64,000 bases of DNA. It comes from Siphonodentalium dalli. Lineage: Eukaryota > Mollusca > Scaphopoda > Gadilida > Siphonodentaliidae. Position 1 is the stretch's first letter, and every line of letters starts with the position of its first letter. Of the stretch, positions 35,468 to 46,100 are shown piece after piece. Location of the stretch: positions 37,176,106 through 37,240,105 of the forward strand of contig CP136063.1 of the NCBI GenBank assembly GCA_032622095.1, read 5' to 3'. Below the pieces are notes generated by a model. The model searched no databases. It saw only the letters and a program-made list of their open reading frames with translations, and was not told the DNA's origin. A program made the position numbers and the translations under genes.

Positions 35468-35690
35468 ATGGGCCGTTTTTCTTTCTTATGTATAAAATAC
35501 GACATAACACAAGGTGTTATTATTATCATAGGCTTGCTTGCTAATGACACTTCAATATAACTTACAACAGAATACACAGTGCTGGCTTTAGATATATTCA
35601 GTGATGATATGAACAAAATTACGGATTGGGCAAACAAGTGGATGCAATCCTAACAAACACAAAGACCATGTTGGTTTCATGTAAAAGGAA
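35468..35690 (+). pseudogene. Non-LTR retrotransposon fossil: RT motif C region
   Basis: Reads 'MGRFSFLCIKYDI' (compare GPLLFLIYINDI of LINE RTs), then 'IIGLLANDTSI', a stop, 'LTTEYTVLALDIF', 'MNKITDWANKWMQS', a stop, and after a one-base shift 'TNTKTMLVSCK'. The catalytic A/F-D-D is A-N-D, so it is dead. It lies where RT should follow the linker at 33520, but ~1.9 kb of satellite has replaced the RT fingers and palm. Confidence 0.75.
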
Positions 35691-36039
35691 TAATACTTAC
35701 CATTCAAGTAATCCGAGTAATAATTGTGAGGAAATAGTTTGCCGGGCATGGACAGGAGTGGGTAACCATTAGACAACATCAGTTTCAGGTGCACAGGAGA
35801 ACACATGCGAGGCTATTTCGAGGAATTTCGCGTTCATTCGACTCAAGTATTAATATGCTAGCTGGAGACAAGAATTGTTCAGCTGAGGACTCAAGACTAT
35901 TAGTAGAATTACAATGTGAAACCGCTCAAATTGTTACTATGGCAACCAAAAGTAAAAAACAGGAAACTCCTCGTGGAAAAGAAGAATTGAAGACATCTGA
36001 AACTCGTGGATAAAAGGCTAAACAAACGCAAATATTTCA
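35691..36039. other. Non-coding, unassigned
   Basis: Contains a 74-codon plus-strand frame (35789-36013) without a recognisable domain. It could be the residual 3' part of the LINE fossil. Confidence 0.35.
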
Positions 36040-38615
36040 AAATCGGTAAAGCACCATTCTATCTGCCACCTATTATACAACACCATTCTATCTTTGTCAC
36101 ATATTATATTGCACCATTCTATCTCTGTACTATTATATAGCACCATGATATCGCTGTCACATATTATATAGCACCATTCTATCTCTGTCACCTATTATTT
36201 AGCAGCATTCTATCGCTGTCACCTATTATATAGCACCATTTTATCTCTGTCACCTATTATATAGCACCATTCTATCGATGTCACCTATTATATATCACCA
36301 TTATATATCTGTCACCTATTATATACCATTATTATATCTCTGTCACCTATCCTAAACACCATCATATCACTGTCACCTATTATATAGCACCATTATATCG
36401 CTGTCATCTATTTTATAGCACCATTATATCTGTCACTATTTTGTAGCACCATTCTAGCTCTGTCACCTATTCTAAAGCACCATTCTGTCGCCTATTCTAT
36501 AGCAACATGATATATCTGTCACCTATGCGATAGCACCGTTCTATATCTGTGACCTATTATATAGCACCATTGTATCTCTATCACCTATTCTATAGCACCA
36601 TTATATCTACGTCACATATTCTAAAGCGCCATTCTATCTCTCACATATGCTATAGCATCATTATATTTCTGTCACCTATTATATAGCACCATTCTATCTC
36701 TATCGCCTATTCTATAGCACCATTCTATCTATGTCACCTATTATATAACACCATTCTATCTATGTCACCTATTCTAAATCACCGTTCTATCTCTGTCACA
36801 TATTATATAACACCATTCTATTTCTGTCACCTATTCTATAGCACCGTTCTATCTCTGTCACTTATTATATAGCACCATTCGATCTCTTTCACCTATTCTA
36901 AAGCACCGTTCTATATCTGTCACCTATTATATAGCACCATTCTATCTCTCCCACCTATTATATAGCACCATTCTATCTCTGTCACCTATTCTAAAGCACC
37001 GTTCTATCTCTGTCACCTATTATATAGCACCGTTTTATATCTGTCACCTATTCTAAAGCACCATTCTATCTCTGTCTCCTATTATAGCATCATTCTATCT
37101 CTGTCACCTATTATATAGCACCGTTCTATATCTGTCACCTATTCTAAAGCACCGTTCTATCTCTGTCTCCTATTATATAGCACCATTCTACCTGTCACCT
37201 ATTATATAGCATCATTCTATCTATGTCACCTATTATAGCATCATTCTATCTCTGTCACCTATTATATAGCACCGTTCTATATCTGTCACCTATTCTAAAG
37301 CACCGTTCTATCTCTGTCTCCTATTATATAGCACCATTCTACCTGTCACCTATTATATAGCATCATTCTATCTATGTCACCTATTATAGCATCATTCTAT
37401 CTCTGTCACCTATTATATAGCATCATTCTATCTCTGTCACCTATGATATAGCACCATTCTATATATGTCACCTATTCTAAAGCACCATTCTATCTATGTC
37501 ACCTATTATAGCATCATTATATCTCTGTCACCTATTATATAGCATCATTCTATCTCTGTTACCTATTATATAGCACCATTCTATCTATGTCACCTATTAT
37601 AGCATCATTCTATCTCTGTCACCTATTATATAGCACCATTCTATCTCTGTCATCTATTCTAAAGCACCGTTCTATCTCTGTCAAATATTATATAGCATCA
37701 TTCTATCTCTGTCACCTATTATATAGCATCATTCTATCTATGTCACCTATTCTAAAGCACCATTCTATCTATGTCACCTATTATAGCATCATTATATCTC
37801 TGTCACCTATTATATAGCATCATTCTATCTCTGTCACCTATTATATAGCACCATTCTATCTATGTCACCTATTATAGCATCATTCTATCTCTGTCACCTA
37901 TTATATAGCACCATTCTATCTCTGTCATCTATTCTAAAGCACCGTTCTATCTCTGTCAAATATTATATAGCATCATTCTATCTCTGTCACCTATTATATA
38001 GCATCATTCTATCTATGTCACCTATTCTAAAGCACCATTCTATCTATGTCACCTATTATAGCATAATTCTATCTCTCTCACCTATTATATAGCATCATTC
38101 TATCTCTGTCACCTATTATATAGCACCATTCTATCTATGTCACCTATTATAGCTTCATTCTATCTCTGTCACCTATTATATAGCACCATTCTATCTCTGT
38201 CACCTATTCTAAAGCACCGTTCTATCTCTGTCACCTATTATATAGCACCATTCTATCTCTTTCACCTATTCTAAAGCACCATTCTATCTCTGTCACCTAT
38301 TCTAAAGCACCATTCTATCTATGTCACCTATTATAGCATCAGTCTATCTCTGTCACCTATTATATAGCATCATTATATCTCTGTCACCTCACCTATTATA
38401 TAGCACCGTTCTATCTATGTCACCTATTATATAGCACCATTCTATCTCTATCACCTATTCTAAAGCACCGTTCTATCTCTGTCACCTATTATATAGCACC
38501 ATTATATCTCTTTCACCTATTCTAAGGCACCATTCTATCTCTGTCACCTATTGTAAAGCACCGTTCTATCTCTGTCACCTATTCTATAGCATCATTCTAT
38601 TTCTGTCACCTATTC
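36040..38615. repeat. ~31-bp tandem array, about 80 units
   Basis: Units vary around 'ttctatctctgtcacctatt' plus 'atatagcacca', with recurring variants 'ctaaagcacc', 'atagcatca' and 'tctatgtcacc'. Higher-order copying is evident: the segment starting near 37587 is repeated almost exactly 275 bp later (37862), nine units. The 76-codon frames in both are by-products. Edges: 'aaagcaccattct' at about 36048; 'cttcaacccgtcgc' ends the array near 38615. Confidence 0.95.
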
Positions 38616-39020
38616 TTCAACCCGTCGCGATCAGCAAACAACTATGCTATGAGATAACTCATCCTACGAGTAGAGTACAGCCGAATAATTAAAATGCTTT
38701 TAGTCTGGGAGCCAATAAGGTCCACCTGCACCCCCCTCCGATGATTACAAATAACCTTATTTTTATTGTTCCCTATGGTATCCAGATAAAGAATCCGGAT
38801 TTCACCGAAAAATAAAGGTGGCCCTACTAGGTGTTAGAGCCATTTGAATCCAAGATGGCCGCCATTTCCTCTAATTCCGACCAGCTGTATTTAATCGTTG
38901 TAATAGATCGGTTGTTAGCAAAAGACACAGCCAAAATGTATGCCATTTTGTTGCTATGATGTCCTTCTTCAAAATGACGGCAAATAATTTCGAAAAACAT
39001 TCAAAATGGCCGCCGAAAAA
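38616..39020. other. Non-coding, unassigned
   Basis: Contains 'ccaagatggccgcc' (about 38852) and 'aaaatggccgccg' (about 39003), two more examples of a short motif scattered through the window. No gene. Confidence 0.4.
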
Positions 39021-40215
39021 TGACGTCATATGCGCGAAAATAGGAAATTTAATTAATATTTCACCATATCTTCCATTTATCTTCACATTAATCATTAGTA
39101 AATGGCAACTCCCTGTATACCTATTCACCTCACCTATGATCATATAGTAACTCCCTGGCTACCATCTTGACATCCACCCTGTATCCAGTTGATATGTTTT
39201 ATCATAATGGACCAGAATAGCCACATATTATGGTTCATCTCAGTTCCGTTTCAAAGTTTTGCCCATTTCCTTTCAATAATATGGCAAGAATCACAAAAGA
39301 GGTTCTCCGCAAAATTCCATACTGCAACTTTAAAATGAATTTGTCATGCCCCATACGGAACTGGGACAAACATAATAGAACGTAGTTGTCAGTTAATTAA
39401 CTAACACGTATAATAACCAAGTGAGTCACAATTTACTACCTTGTCGATTAACCCAGAGAATAATGTTCGGGATATATGTAAAAAATTAACTTTTTACAAA
39501 TTTGGTTGCCATTTTGGAAGCCATCTTGAACAATTTGGTCTACAAACACCGTAGTGTGACACATTTAAGATAGACCAAAACTATAAATATCTTTGATACC
39601 AATGATAGTTGCATTTTACTTTAAAAAAATTGTCCAACCCTGAAAAGTGAATTTTTGCCGATATTTATGTCAAGTTTGTGAGAGAAAAATCCAATATTTC
39701 TGGTGATGTCAGTGGTGACAATAGTAACAATGATCCATGGTGCATCAGACATGTTAGTATTCAATGTATATAATACAGATTAGCCAATTTTATATATCAA
39801 CCACAACTTGTAAGCCATTGCAGGACACCCTGGGGCAATATTTACCATTTTTCATATTTTCGGCGGCCATTTTGGAAATTTTCTACACCAATTTCATTCC
39901 CATTGAAGTAAAACATCCGTCCAATAAAGTACCTAGTTGTTGACATTCTATTCACAGTCTGTGTGGTTTGTCGTTAAAATGACTATCAACATCGTCTTGC
40001 AAAAAAAATCGAAAATTTCACCCCACTTTTTCAAATCCTCTTTCTGTATCTATTACGGAACCCTCGTCAATGGCAAATGTCTTAACATGACGCTATAATG
40101 TCACGCTTGATGACTGTCTCAAAAACATTGCCATTTACTAATGATTAATGTGAAGAAAAATGGAAGATATTGTGAAATATTAATTAAATTTCCTATTTTC
40201 GTGCATATGACATCA
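39021..40215. mobile_element. 1.2-kb element with ~88-bp inverted arms
   Basis: 39021-39108 ('tgacgtcatatgcgcgaaaa'... 'tagtaaatggcaa') is complementary to 40128-40215 ('ttgccatttacta'... 'gcatatgacatca') with a few mismatches. The ~1-kb interior has no coding capacity. The termini could extend slightly further. This is a non-autonomous foldback type; the family is unknown. Confidence 0.75.
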
Positions 40216-40267
40216 TAAAATAATTCAAATCACTTATTTACAGTAACGCCTCTGAATCTAAGCCCTA

Positions 40268-40583
40268 CGCAGTAGTGAAAGCCAAATGTCCCATGAAGCA
40301 TATATAACAAGATGTAGCATCGTAAATTCAGATTTTAAAAAGAACTTTCTCAAAGATGGCCCCTCATGTTCATGTGGAAGTATTGAAACTGTAGTGCACT
40401 GCATGTTACATTGCCGACTATTTAGGGAGCGTAGGATACAATTCCTTGAGAATTTACCATATTCTCTAACATATGGAATACTATTGGATCCGATAACTTT
40501 TCAGTTGAAGAAAATGTGAATGTTTCGAGCAGTTCAACTGTACATTAATCTAAGTGGGATATTTCATAGATACTGCCGCTGAC
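40268..40583 (+). pseudogene. Non-LTR retrotransposon ORF2 C-terminal fossil (CCHC-type)
   Basis: Reads 'MSHEAYITRCSIVNSDF', then 'CSCGSIETVVHCMLHC' followed by 'FRERR', the CxCGxxET..H....C motif at the C-terminus of many LINE ORF2 proteins; downstream past a TGA it continues 'FRAVQLYINLSGIF'. No EN or RT remains here. It abuts the foldback element at 39021-40215. Confidence 0.75.
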
Positions 40584-40980
40584 TATAACACCAACTAGAT
40601 TAGCTCTGGAGGCGATATGTATATTACAGTTTGGCAACCGTACTGCGGACATGTTCAAGTATAAATGTACCATGCATACATTTCAAAACACACATGTAGT
40701 TTTCAATTTTTAAAGTATTCTAGTTTCTCTGTAATATAGCAATATGGATATTGCCGTAGTGCGAATTCGGTAACAGAGGGATAATTCAAAATTCCATTTC
40801 ACAAAAAGGATTCAAAATCAGTGTCGTATAGTTCTGTATCGTATTTTTTTTTGTAACGAAATAACAGGTTATAATACAGGCGAATGATTCATCATGATAG
40901 CACATTAATGTAATCCAAATATTGTTACGAAGGATCGATTGAAACTTAGGCTGGCTGATTTAGGACATAAATACAATATT
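40584..40980. other. Non-coding, unassigned
   Basis: No gene or repeat recognised; possibly LINE 3' UTR. Confidence 0.35.
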
Positions 40981-42365
40981 GTTATCTCAACATTTCGAGA
41001 TAACATCTGGCGATTTCGATATTACATTACATATATACCTTCATTGGAGTAATACATTCACAACACATGCAACATATATGGAGAGAAACAACTTCGTCTT
41101 ATTTCGATTGCCGCACAACTATAGTTAAAAGTTAGTCCCATCCGAGCTAGGTTGCTGTAGATTTTCCACCAGGGATCTTGCTAGACGGCATTTGTATATA
41201 GGCCCAATTTTGAGGCTTGTTTTTTCTAACTTTAGTCTGAGTAAACCTGTAAATTTTGGCTATAAGTGCAACCCATGAATTCCGAATATACATTTTTCTA
41301 CAATTTTCCACAATTTCCAATTTACAACAATGTGCAGTGAACATAACTATCAAGGACCAAATTTGGACTGCTGTCTGCAAATATCAGTAGAAGGTATAGG
41401 GTGTGCATGGAGCGTACAAGGTACAGGGCGTGCATGCAGCCATTTCATAAACGTGCCCTCAAGCAGTAATGTCAGTAGAAGGTATAGGGTGTGCATAGAG
41501 CGTAGAGGGTACAGGGCGTGCATGGAGACTAGAATGCATAGTGCGTGCATGGAGCGTAGAAGTTATAGGACGTGTATGGAGCGTAGAAGGTATAGGGCGT
41601 GCCCTAAAGCAGTATTGTACCACGGGCACTTGGGACAAAATTACCGCAATCCAAAAGCACATGCCAATGTATGTGACGTACATGCCGTGAATGGTATACA
41701 CGCGTACTACTTTAAATTCAGACTGGAACTCTCTCTGATAGTTGTGTATACATTATAAGTTATGCATTTTTGTGAAGGGTGACATGGTCTCATATCGCAA
41801 TAATTGAGTCTGTACCACTACTCGGGATTTGCCCTCACATGAATTCCGATAGGGCAGGGCGAGCCCTTGATACCTTTCCGGAAAATACATAACATAACCC
41901 CCAGATGCCCGCAGTACAATACTCAAGGGCACGTTTATAAAATTTCTCCATGCATACCATATACCATGCACTGATACTTGGAGATAGCATCTCATCCCAT
42001 GATGGTCCTCGTTATCTTCACTGGTTGGAAATTGGCAGCCTCCATTTGGAAATTCTGTAAAGTTGTAGAAAATGTATATTCTGAATACACGATGGTTGGC
42101 ATTTACATATTTGGTCGGACTACACATAGAAAACATAAATCTAAAATGATCCTCCATACAAATGCAGCTACCAAGCTCTCAAGTGGATAATCTACACCAC
42201 CCTAGCTCGGGTGGGATTAATTTTTCATCTGTAGCTGTGGGGCAATCCAAATAACATGAAGTCGTTTCTCTCCATTTGAGTTGCATGTGATGTGAATGTA
42301 TTACTCCAACGAACGTATAAATGTAGACGTTATCTCCAAATATCGAGATAGCATCTCGACTCGAA
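40981..42365. mobile_element. 1.4-kb foldback element with long inverted arms
   Basis: 40981-41175 pairs with about 42170-42365: 'ttggagtaatacattcaca' (41044) against 'tgtgaatgtattactccaa' (about 42290), 'atggagagaaac' against 'gtttctctccat', 'gagctaggttgctgtagat' against 'atctacaccaccctagctc'. Pairing resumes further in with 'cataaacgtgccctcaa' (about 41446) against 'ttgagtatt' / 'tcaagggcacgtttat' (about 41920). The interior has a 30-bp tandem; the right end runs into a 21-bp tandem. No transposase. Confidence 0.75.
41385..41612. repeat. ~30-bp tandem repeat inside the foldback element
   Basis: 'gtagaaggtatagggcgtgc' plus 'atggagc' recurs about six times with an interruption near 41445-41480. 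The frame coding Cys-Met-Glu-Arg-Arg repeats is a by-product. Confidence 0.8.
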
Positions 42366-42562
42366 AATTCGAGCTAGCATGTCGAAATATCGAGATAGCA
42401 TGTCGAAATATCGAGATAGCATGTCGAAATATCGAGATAGCATGTCGAAATATCGAGATAGCATGTCGAAATATCGAGATAGCATGTCGAAATATCGAGA
42501 TAGCATGTCGAAATTTCGAGATGCTATGTCGACATTTTGAGCTCTTATCTCGAAATATGGAG
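42335..42562. repeat. 21-bp tandem repeat, about 10 units
   Basis: Unit 'cgagatagcatgtcgaaatat'. The central seven units are nearly identical and the outer units are diverged. Because 21 is a multiple of three, heptapeptide frames stay open on both strands. The same 'cgagataacat' sequence is at the opposite end of the foldback element (about 40998), so this is an expanded terminus. Confidence 0.93.
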
Positions 42563-43727
42563 ACAAAACTAGTGATGTTTATGTCCTGTAAATCAGCCAC
42601 CGTAGAATAGTCATATTTATGTAATTTATAAAAACATATTTGTGACATTATTGAATACAATAGATGACGCAAACGGTTGCTAAACGAATTTTGTCTGGAG
42701 TCTATTAATTCTCTCCAACTAATGCTGTTAACAGTGTAATTTGGCTGTTCATTGTGATGCGAGATCAGAACGTGTTAACAGGGAAATTGTGAATTTGGCA
42801 TTATCAAATTCAACTATAAAACATGTATGTCGTTAAATATAACTATCTAACCTATTTGCATGGCACAAAAATACCCCAACCCCCCCCCCCCCAAAGAAAC
42901 CGTAATTTTACATTGAGAACAAGTACAAAAGCTCGTAATTTAGAATCAACTGTATTATGTACCGTGAAGGACGCATGGACGCTCTTCACAGCAGACGGTC
43001 ATTTGAATTTTTGCTAAAACTCCCTCTTTTGGAAGTAGACATCTGGACATAAAAACCTATTAATGGCATATGAGTCCGATCTAATTATATGTCTGGCATA
43101 CAATACGTACATATGAATGTTTTATGGTTTTAAATATGACAGGACATCCTGAACGTCATTAGGCCTTCGTAGTAAGTTGGATCAATAAATACTGACAGAT
43201 AACTATGGACATATTACATCCCCAAAGACATGTATAACATTCAGAGAATTAGTTATACACCAATCTGTTCTAGCTTAGTGTAAATCCCGTCCCAATTGAC
43301 ATAAACATGACAGTTGAAACATATATAACTGTTTGACTGATTCGGTCACCAATTTGCTTAAGATAAACAGTTCGATGGACGGTTTTTGCAGCTTTGTAGC
43401 CGATAAGAATGGGTGGGAATGGGATTTATCGCCCCTCCCGAACTCAATTCCCAATACAGGAAAACATATAACCATACCCGGGTCACCCAACTACCCACGC
43501 ATGTGTAACCTCGACTGTATTTTATGCATAATATTTTGAAATGTATTGCGTCAATACCAGTATAACTATATCTACGGGAGCTCATAAATCGTACGAATAA
43601 TGAGGGGTGTCGTGAAGTTATTTATTTAACTTATTTGCCAACGTCATGATAGCGCCTAGTGCATGTTAAACAACACCGATCCTCTCTGGTGTACGCATGT
43701 CCGGGATCAAGCAGGATGTATCCAGTA
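42563..43727. other. Non-coding, unassigned
   Basis: Includes a C12 tract near 42879. No gene or repeat recognised. Confidence 0.4.
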
Positions 43728-43813
43728 CGAGTCCAGATTGTGGTGAAAAGTCATATTGGACAAGACACACGGTGTCGAGTCAAATATGACTTGTCACCAC
43801 AACCTGGACGAGT
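43728..43813. repeat. Hairpin family member 1
   Basis: 'cgagtccag.ttgtggtg' pairs with 'caccacaacctggacgag'. It is followed by a ~380-bp block (43854-44236) shared with members 3 and 4, containing 'gaaacgtctgcta' and 'cgtgacgtcacggagtccc'. Confidence 0.85.
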
Positions 43814-44398
43814 TCAAGAAAAACACATAACGTACATAGCATTGTATAATAACATGTTTATTATCCATCTGTATGTTTATCCAAATTTTGTGACTAAAAC
43901 TTTTGTGATTGTTGTTGGTATTGGTCAGCACTTGATTCTCTATAAATGACTCTATTTGATCAGAAAGCAAATTTTGGACCAATAAACACGGAAGTGAAAA
44001 AGTGAAACGTCTGCTAAATCAACCAGAGTATTGTGCGCGGTTCACAATTCACCGATTAATTTGGCAATGGAGTTACTTCGTGACGTCACGGAGTCCCGAT
44101 CAAAATTCATATCCGATTCGATTGAGTTCAATATGACCTTCGGGAGTCCAATATGACTTTTTCTAGGATTATCATATGACGGCTTTTGCCTAATCAGAAA
44201 TAATGTTAGTTAAGGAATGGGTAATCGACTCCTTTAAGTCAGGTGTCACTCTTTCTCTAACTAATTTCCATAAAATTTTCATTTCAAGGTTTACTTCACT
44301 ATACATGTAGAATACAAATTTCGCCATATAATGGTGTATAATAAAGAACACTGTAATGATAATATAGCGACACGCACGCTATAATATAAAGTTATTAC

Positions 44399-44550
44399 AC
44401 AATGCCGTATACAGTATGTGTTTTTCTTGTACGAGTCCAGGTTGTGGTGAAAAGTCATATTGGACGAGACACGCCAGTGTCTCGTCCAATATGACTTTTC
44501 ACCACAACCTGGACGAAAACAAGAAAAACTCGTACTGCACACAACATTGT
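44399..44550. repeat. Hairpin family member 2 (~150 bp)
   Basis: Near-perfect palindrome: 'gtccaggttgtggtgaaaag' pairs with 'cttttcaccacaacctggac', and 'tattggacgagacac' with 'gtgtctcgtccaata'. The shared block does not follow it. Confidence 0.9.
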
Positions 44551-45218
44551 ATAACAAGAAAACCATAGTCAGAAATGGTAACACCACCAAGATCATATCA
44601 TTAGCCACAAATATAAATTATAATATAAAATATATTCGTTACATGAATTCACCGCCTCAGAATTTAAAACAACTAATCCTTCAAATTATTACAAAAAACT
44701 ACGGCTTATTACTGCAGGTTCTCATTTACCACACCAGAAAGCTTCTAAATGCGGATCAAAAATCGGAGGTATTGTGTTCCCGCCAAGAGTGCATGGCCCA
44801 GCCATTGTTCATACCTAAACGTTGAAAGCAATTAACGCGGTCATAATGGTTACATACTGCAACTATAAGACATCCAGCGAATACACACCCCACGAAACCC
44901 AAAATGTGCCCATACATTTCTAAAAATGGCCCTTAAAATATTGAACCCCAAATTGGAGCCCGCGCAGAACAAAACTTCAGTCAACTGTACCTGTGTCATG
45001 TCCAATGCAGGAGGGTCCATATATACCGCAACATTCATATTATATGCCAAAAATTCAAAGGTTTGGGCCCACGTAATGACATTAAATATCAAGAAAACCC
45101 GCGAAAACAAAACAAAATCACATTTAATGATTTAATTTATTTCCTTCATAAAAAGAATCATCGTGATAATGAACCCTCTCAATACTTTAGAATATAGAAT
45201 TAACCTTAAAATAACAGA
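44551..45218. other. Non-coding, unassigned
   Basis: No gene recognised; frames at 44850-45110 (minus) and 44926-45135 have no domain. 'tttccttcataaaaag' at 45139 begins a segment that recurs at 50457. Confidence 0.4.
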
Positions 45219-45325
45219 AACCTTCGGAATAGAGAACCTTCGGAATAGCGAATCTTCGGAAAAGCGAATATTCAGAATAGAGAACCTTCGGAATATATTG
45301 GACTTTCGGGATAGCGAACCTTTTT
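45219..45325. repeat. ~17-bp tandem repeat 'aaccttcggaatagcg'
   Basis: Six diverged copies. The same motif occurs, inverted, at about 50085-50165 and in direct orientation at 50505-50575. Confidence 0.8.
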
Positions 45326-45477
45326 TAATTTTCGTGTTTACTGTTCCAAATCATGCTTTCTGGTGATCATAAATAGGCTTTTATTGAAAATTAAATGCCG
45401 AAAAATATCACAAATAACCACTAAAGTTTTATTCCCAAAGTTTGGATAAACATACAGATGAATAATAGAAATGCCAT

Positions 45478-45633
45478 TATACAATGTTGTGTACAGTATG
45501 AGTGTTTCTTGTACTCGTCCAGGTTGTGGTGACGAGTCATATTTGACTCGACACTGTGTGTCGAGTCAAATATGACTTTTCACCACAACCTGGACTCGTA
45601 CAAGAAAAGCACATACTGTACACAACATTGTAT
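45478..45633. repeat. Hairpin family member 3 (~155 bp)
   Basis: 'acaatgttgtgtacagtatg' pairs with 'catactgtacacaacattgt'. The stem runs through 'ccaggttgtggtga' to the central 'gactcgacactgtgtgtcga'. It is followed by the shared block (about 45640-45925). Confidence 0.92.
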
Positions 45634-45939
45634 AATAACTTTATAGTATATTGATCATCAGAAAGCATGATTTGGAAAAGTAAACACGGGAAGTGAGTAA
45701 CAACTCAATGCAGAAGTGAAACGTCTGTTAAAATCCATCAGTGTTGCGCGCGCATCACAATTTCACCAATTCATTTCGCAATCGTGCCGTCACGTAGTCC
45801 CAATAAAAAGTTATATTGTACAGTCGGGAGTTCAATATGACTTTCGGGAGTCCAATATGACTTTTTCCAAGACTATCACGTGGCGGCTTTTGTCCAATCG
45901 GAAATTGTGTTAGTTAAGGGGTGGATAATAATATAAAGT

Positions 45940-46100
45940 TATTATACAATGTTGTGTACAGTATGAGTTTTTCTTGTACGAGTCCAGGTTGTGGTGAAAA
46001 GTCATATTTGACTCGACACACAGTGTCGAGTAAAATATGACTTGTCACCACAACCTGGACGAGTATAAGAAAAACTCATACTGTACACAACATTGTGTAA
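45940..46100. repeat. Hairpin family member 4 (~160 bp)
   Basis: 'acaatgttgtgtacagtatg' and 'agtttttcttgtacgagtcc' pair with their complements downstream, through 'atttgactcgacacacagtgtcgagt'. It is followed by the shared block (about 46105-46460), which ends exactly where the next TTAA-bounded element begins. Confidence 0.92.

Noticed and set aside
42296-42610. Heptapeptide-repeat protein on both strands
   Set aside because: By-product of the 21-bp tandem repeat.
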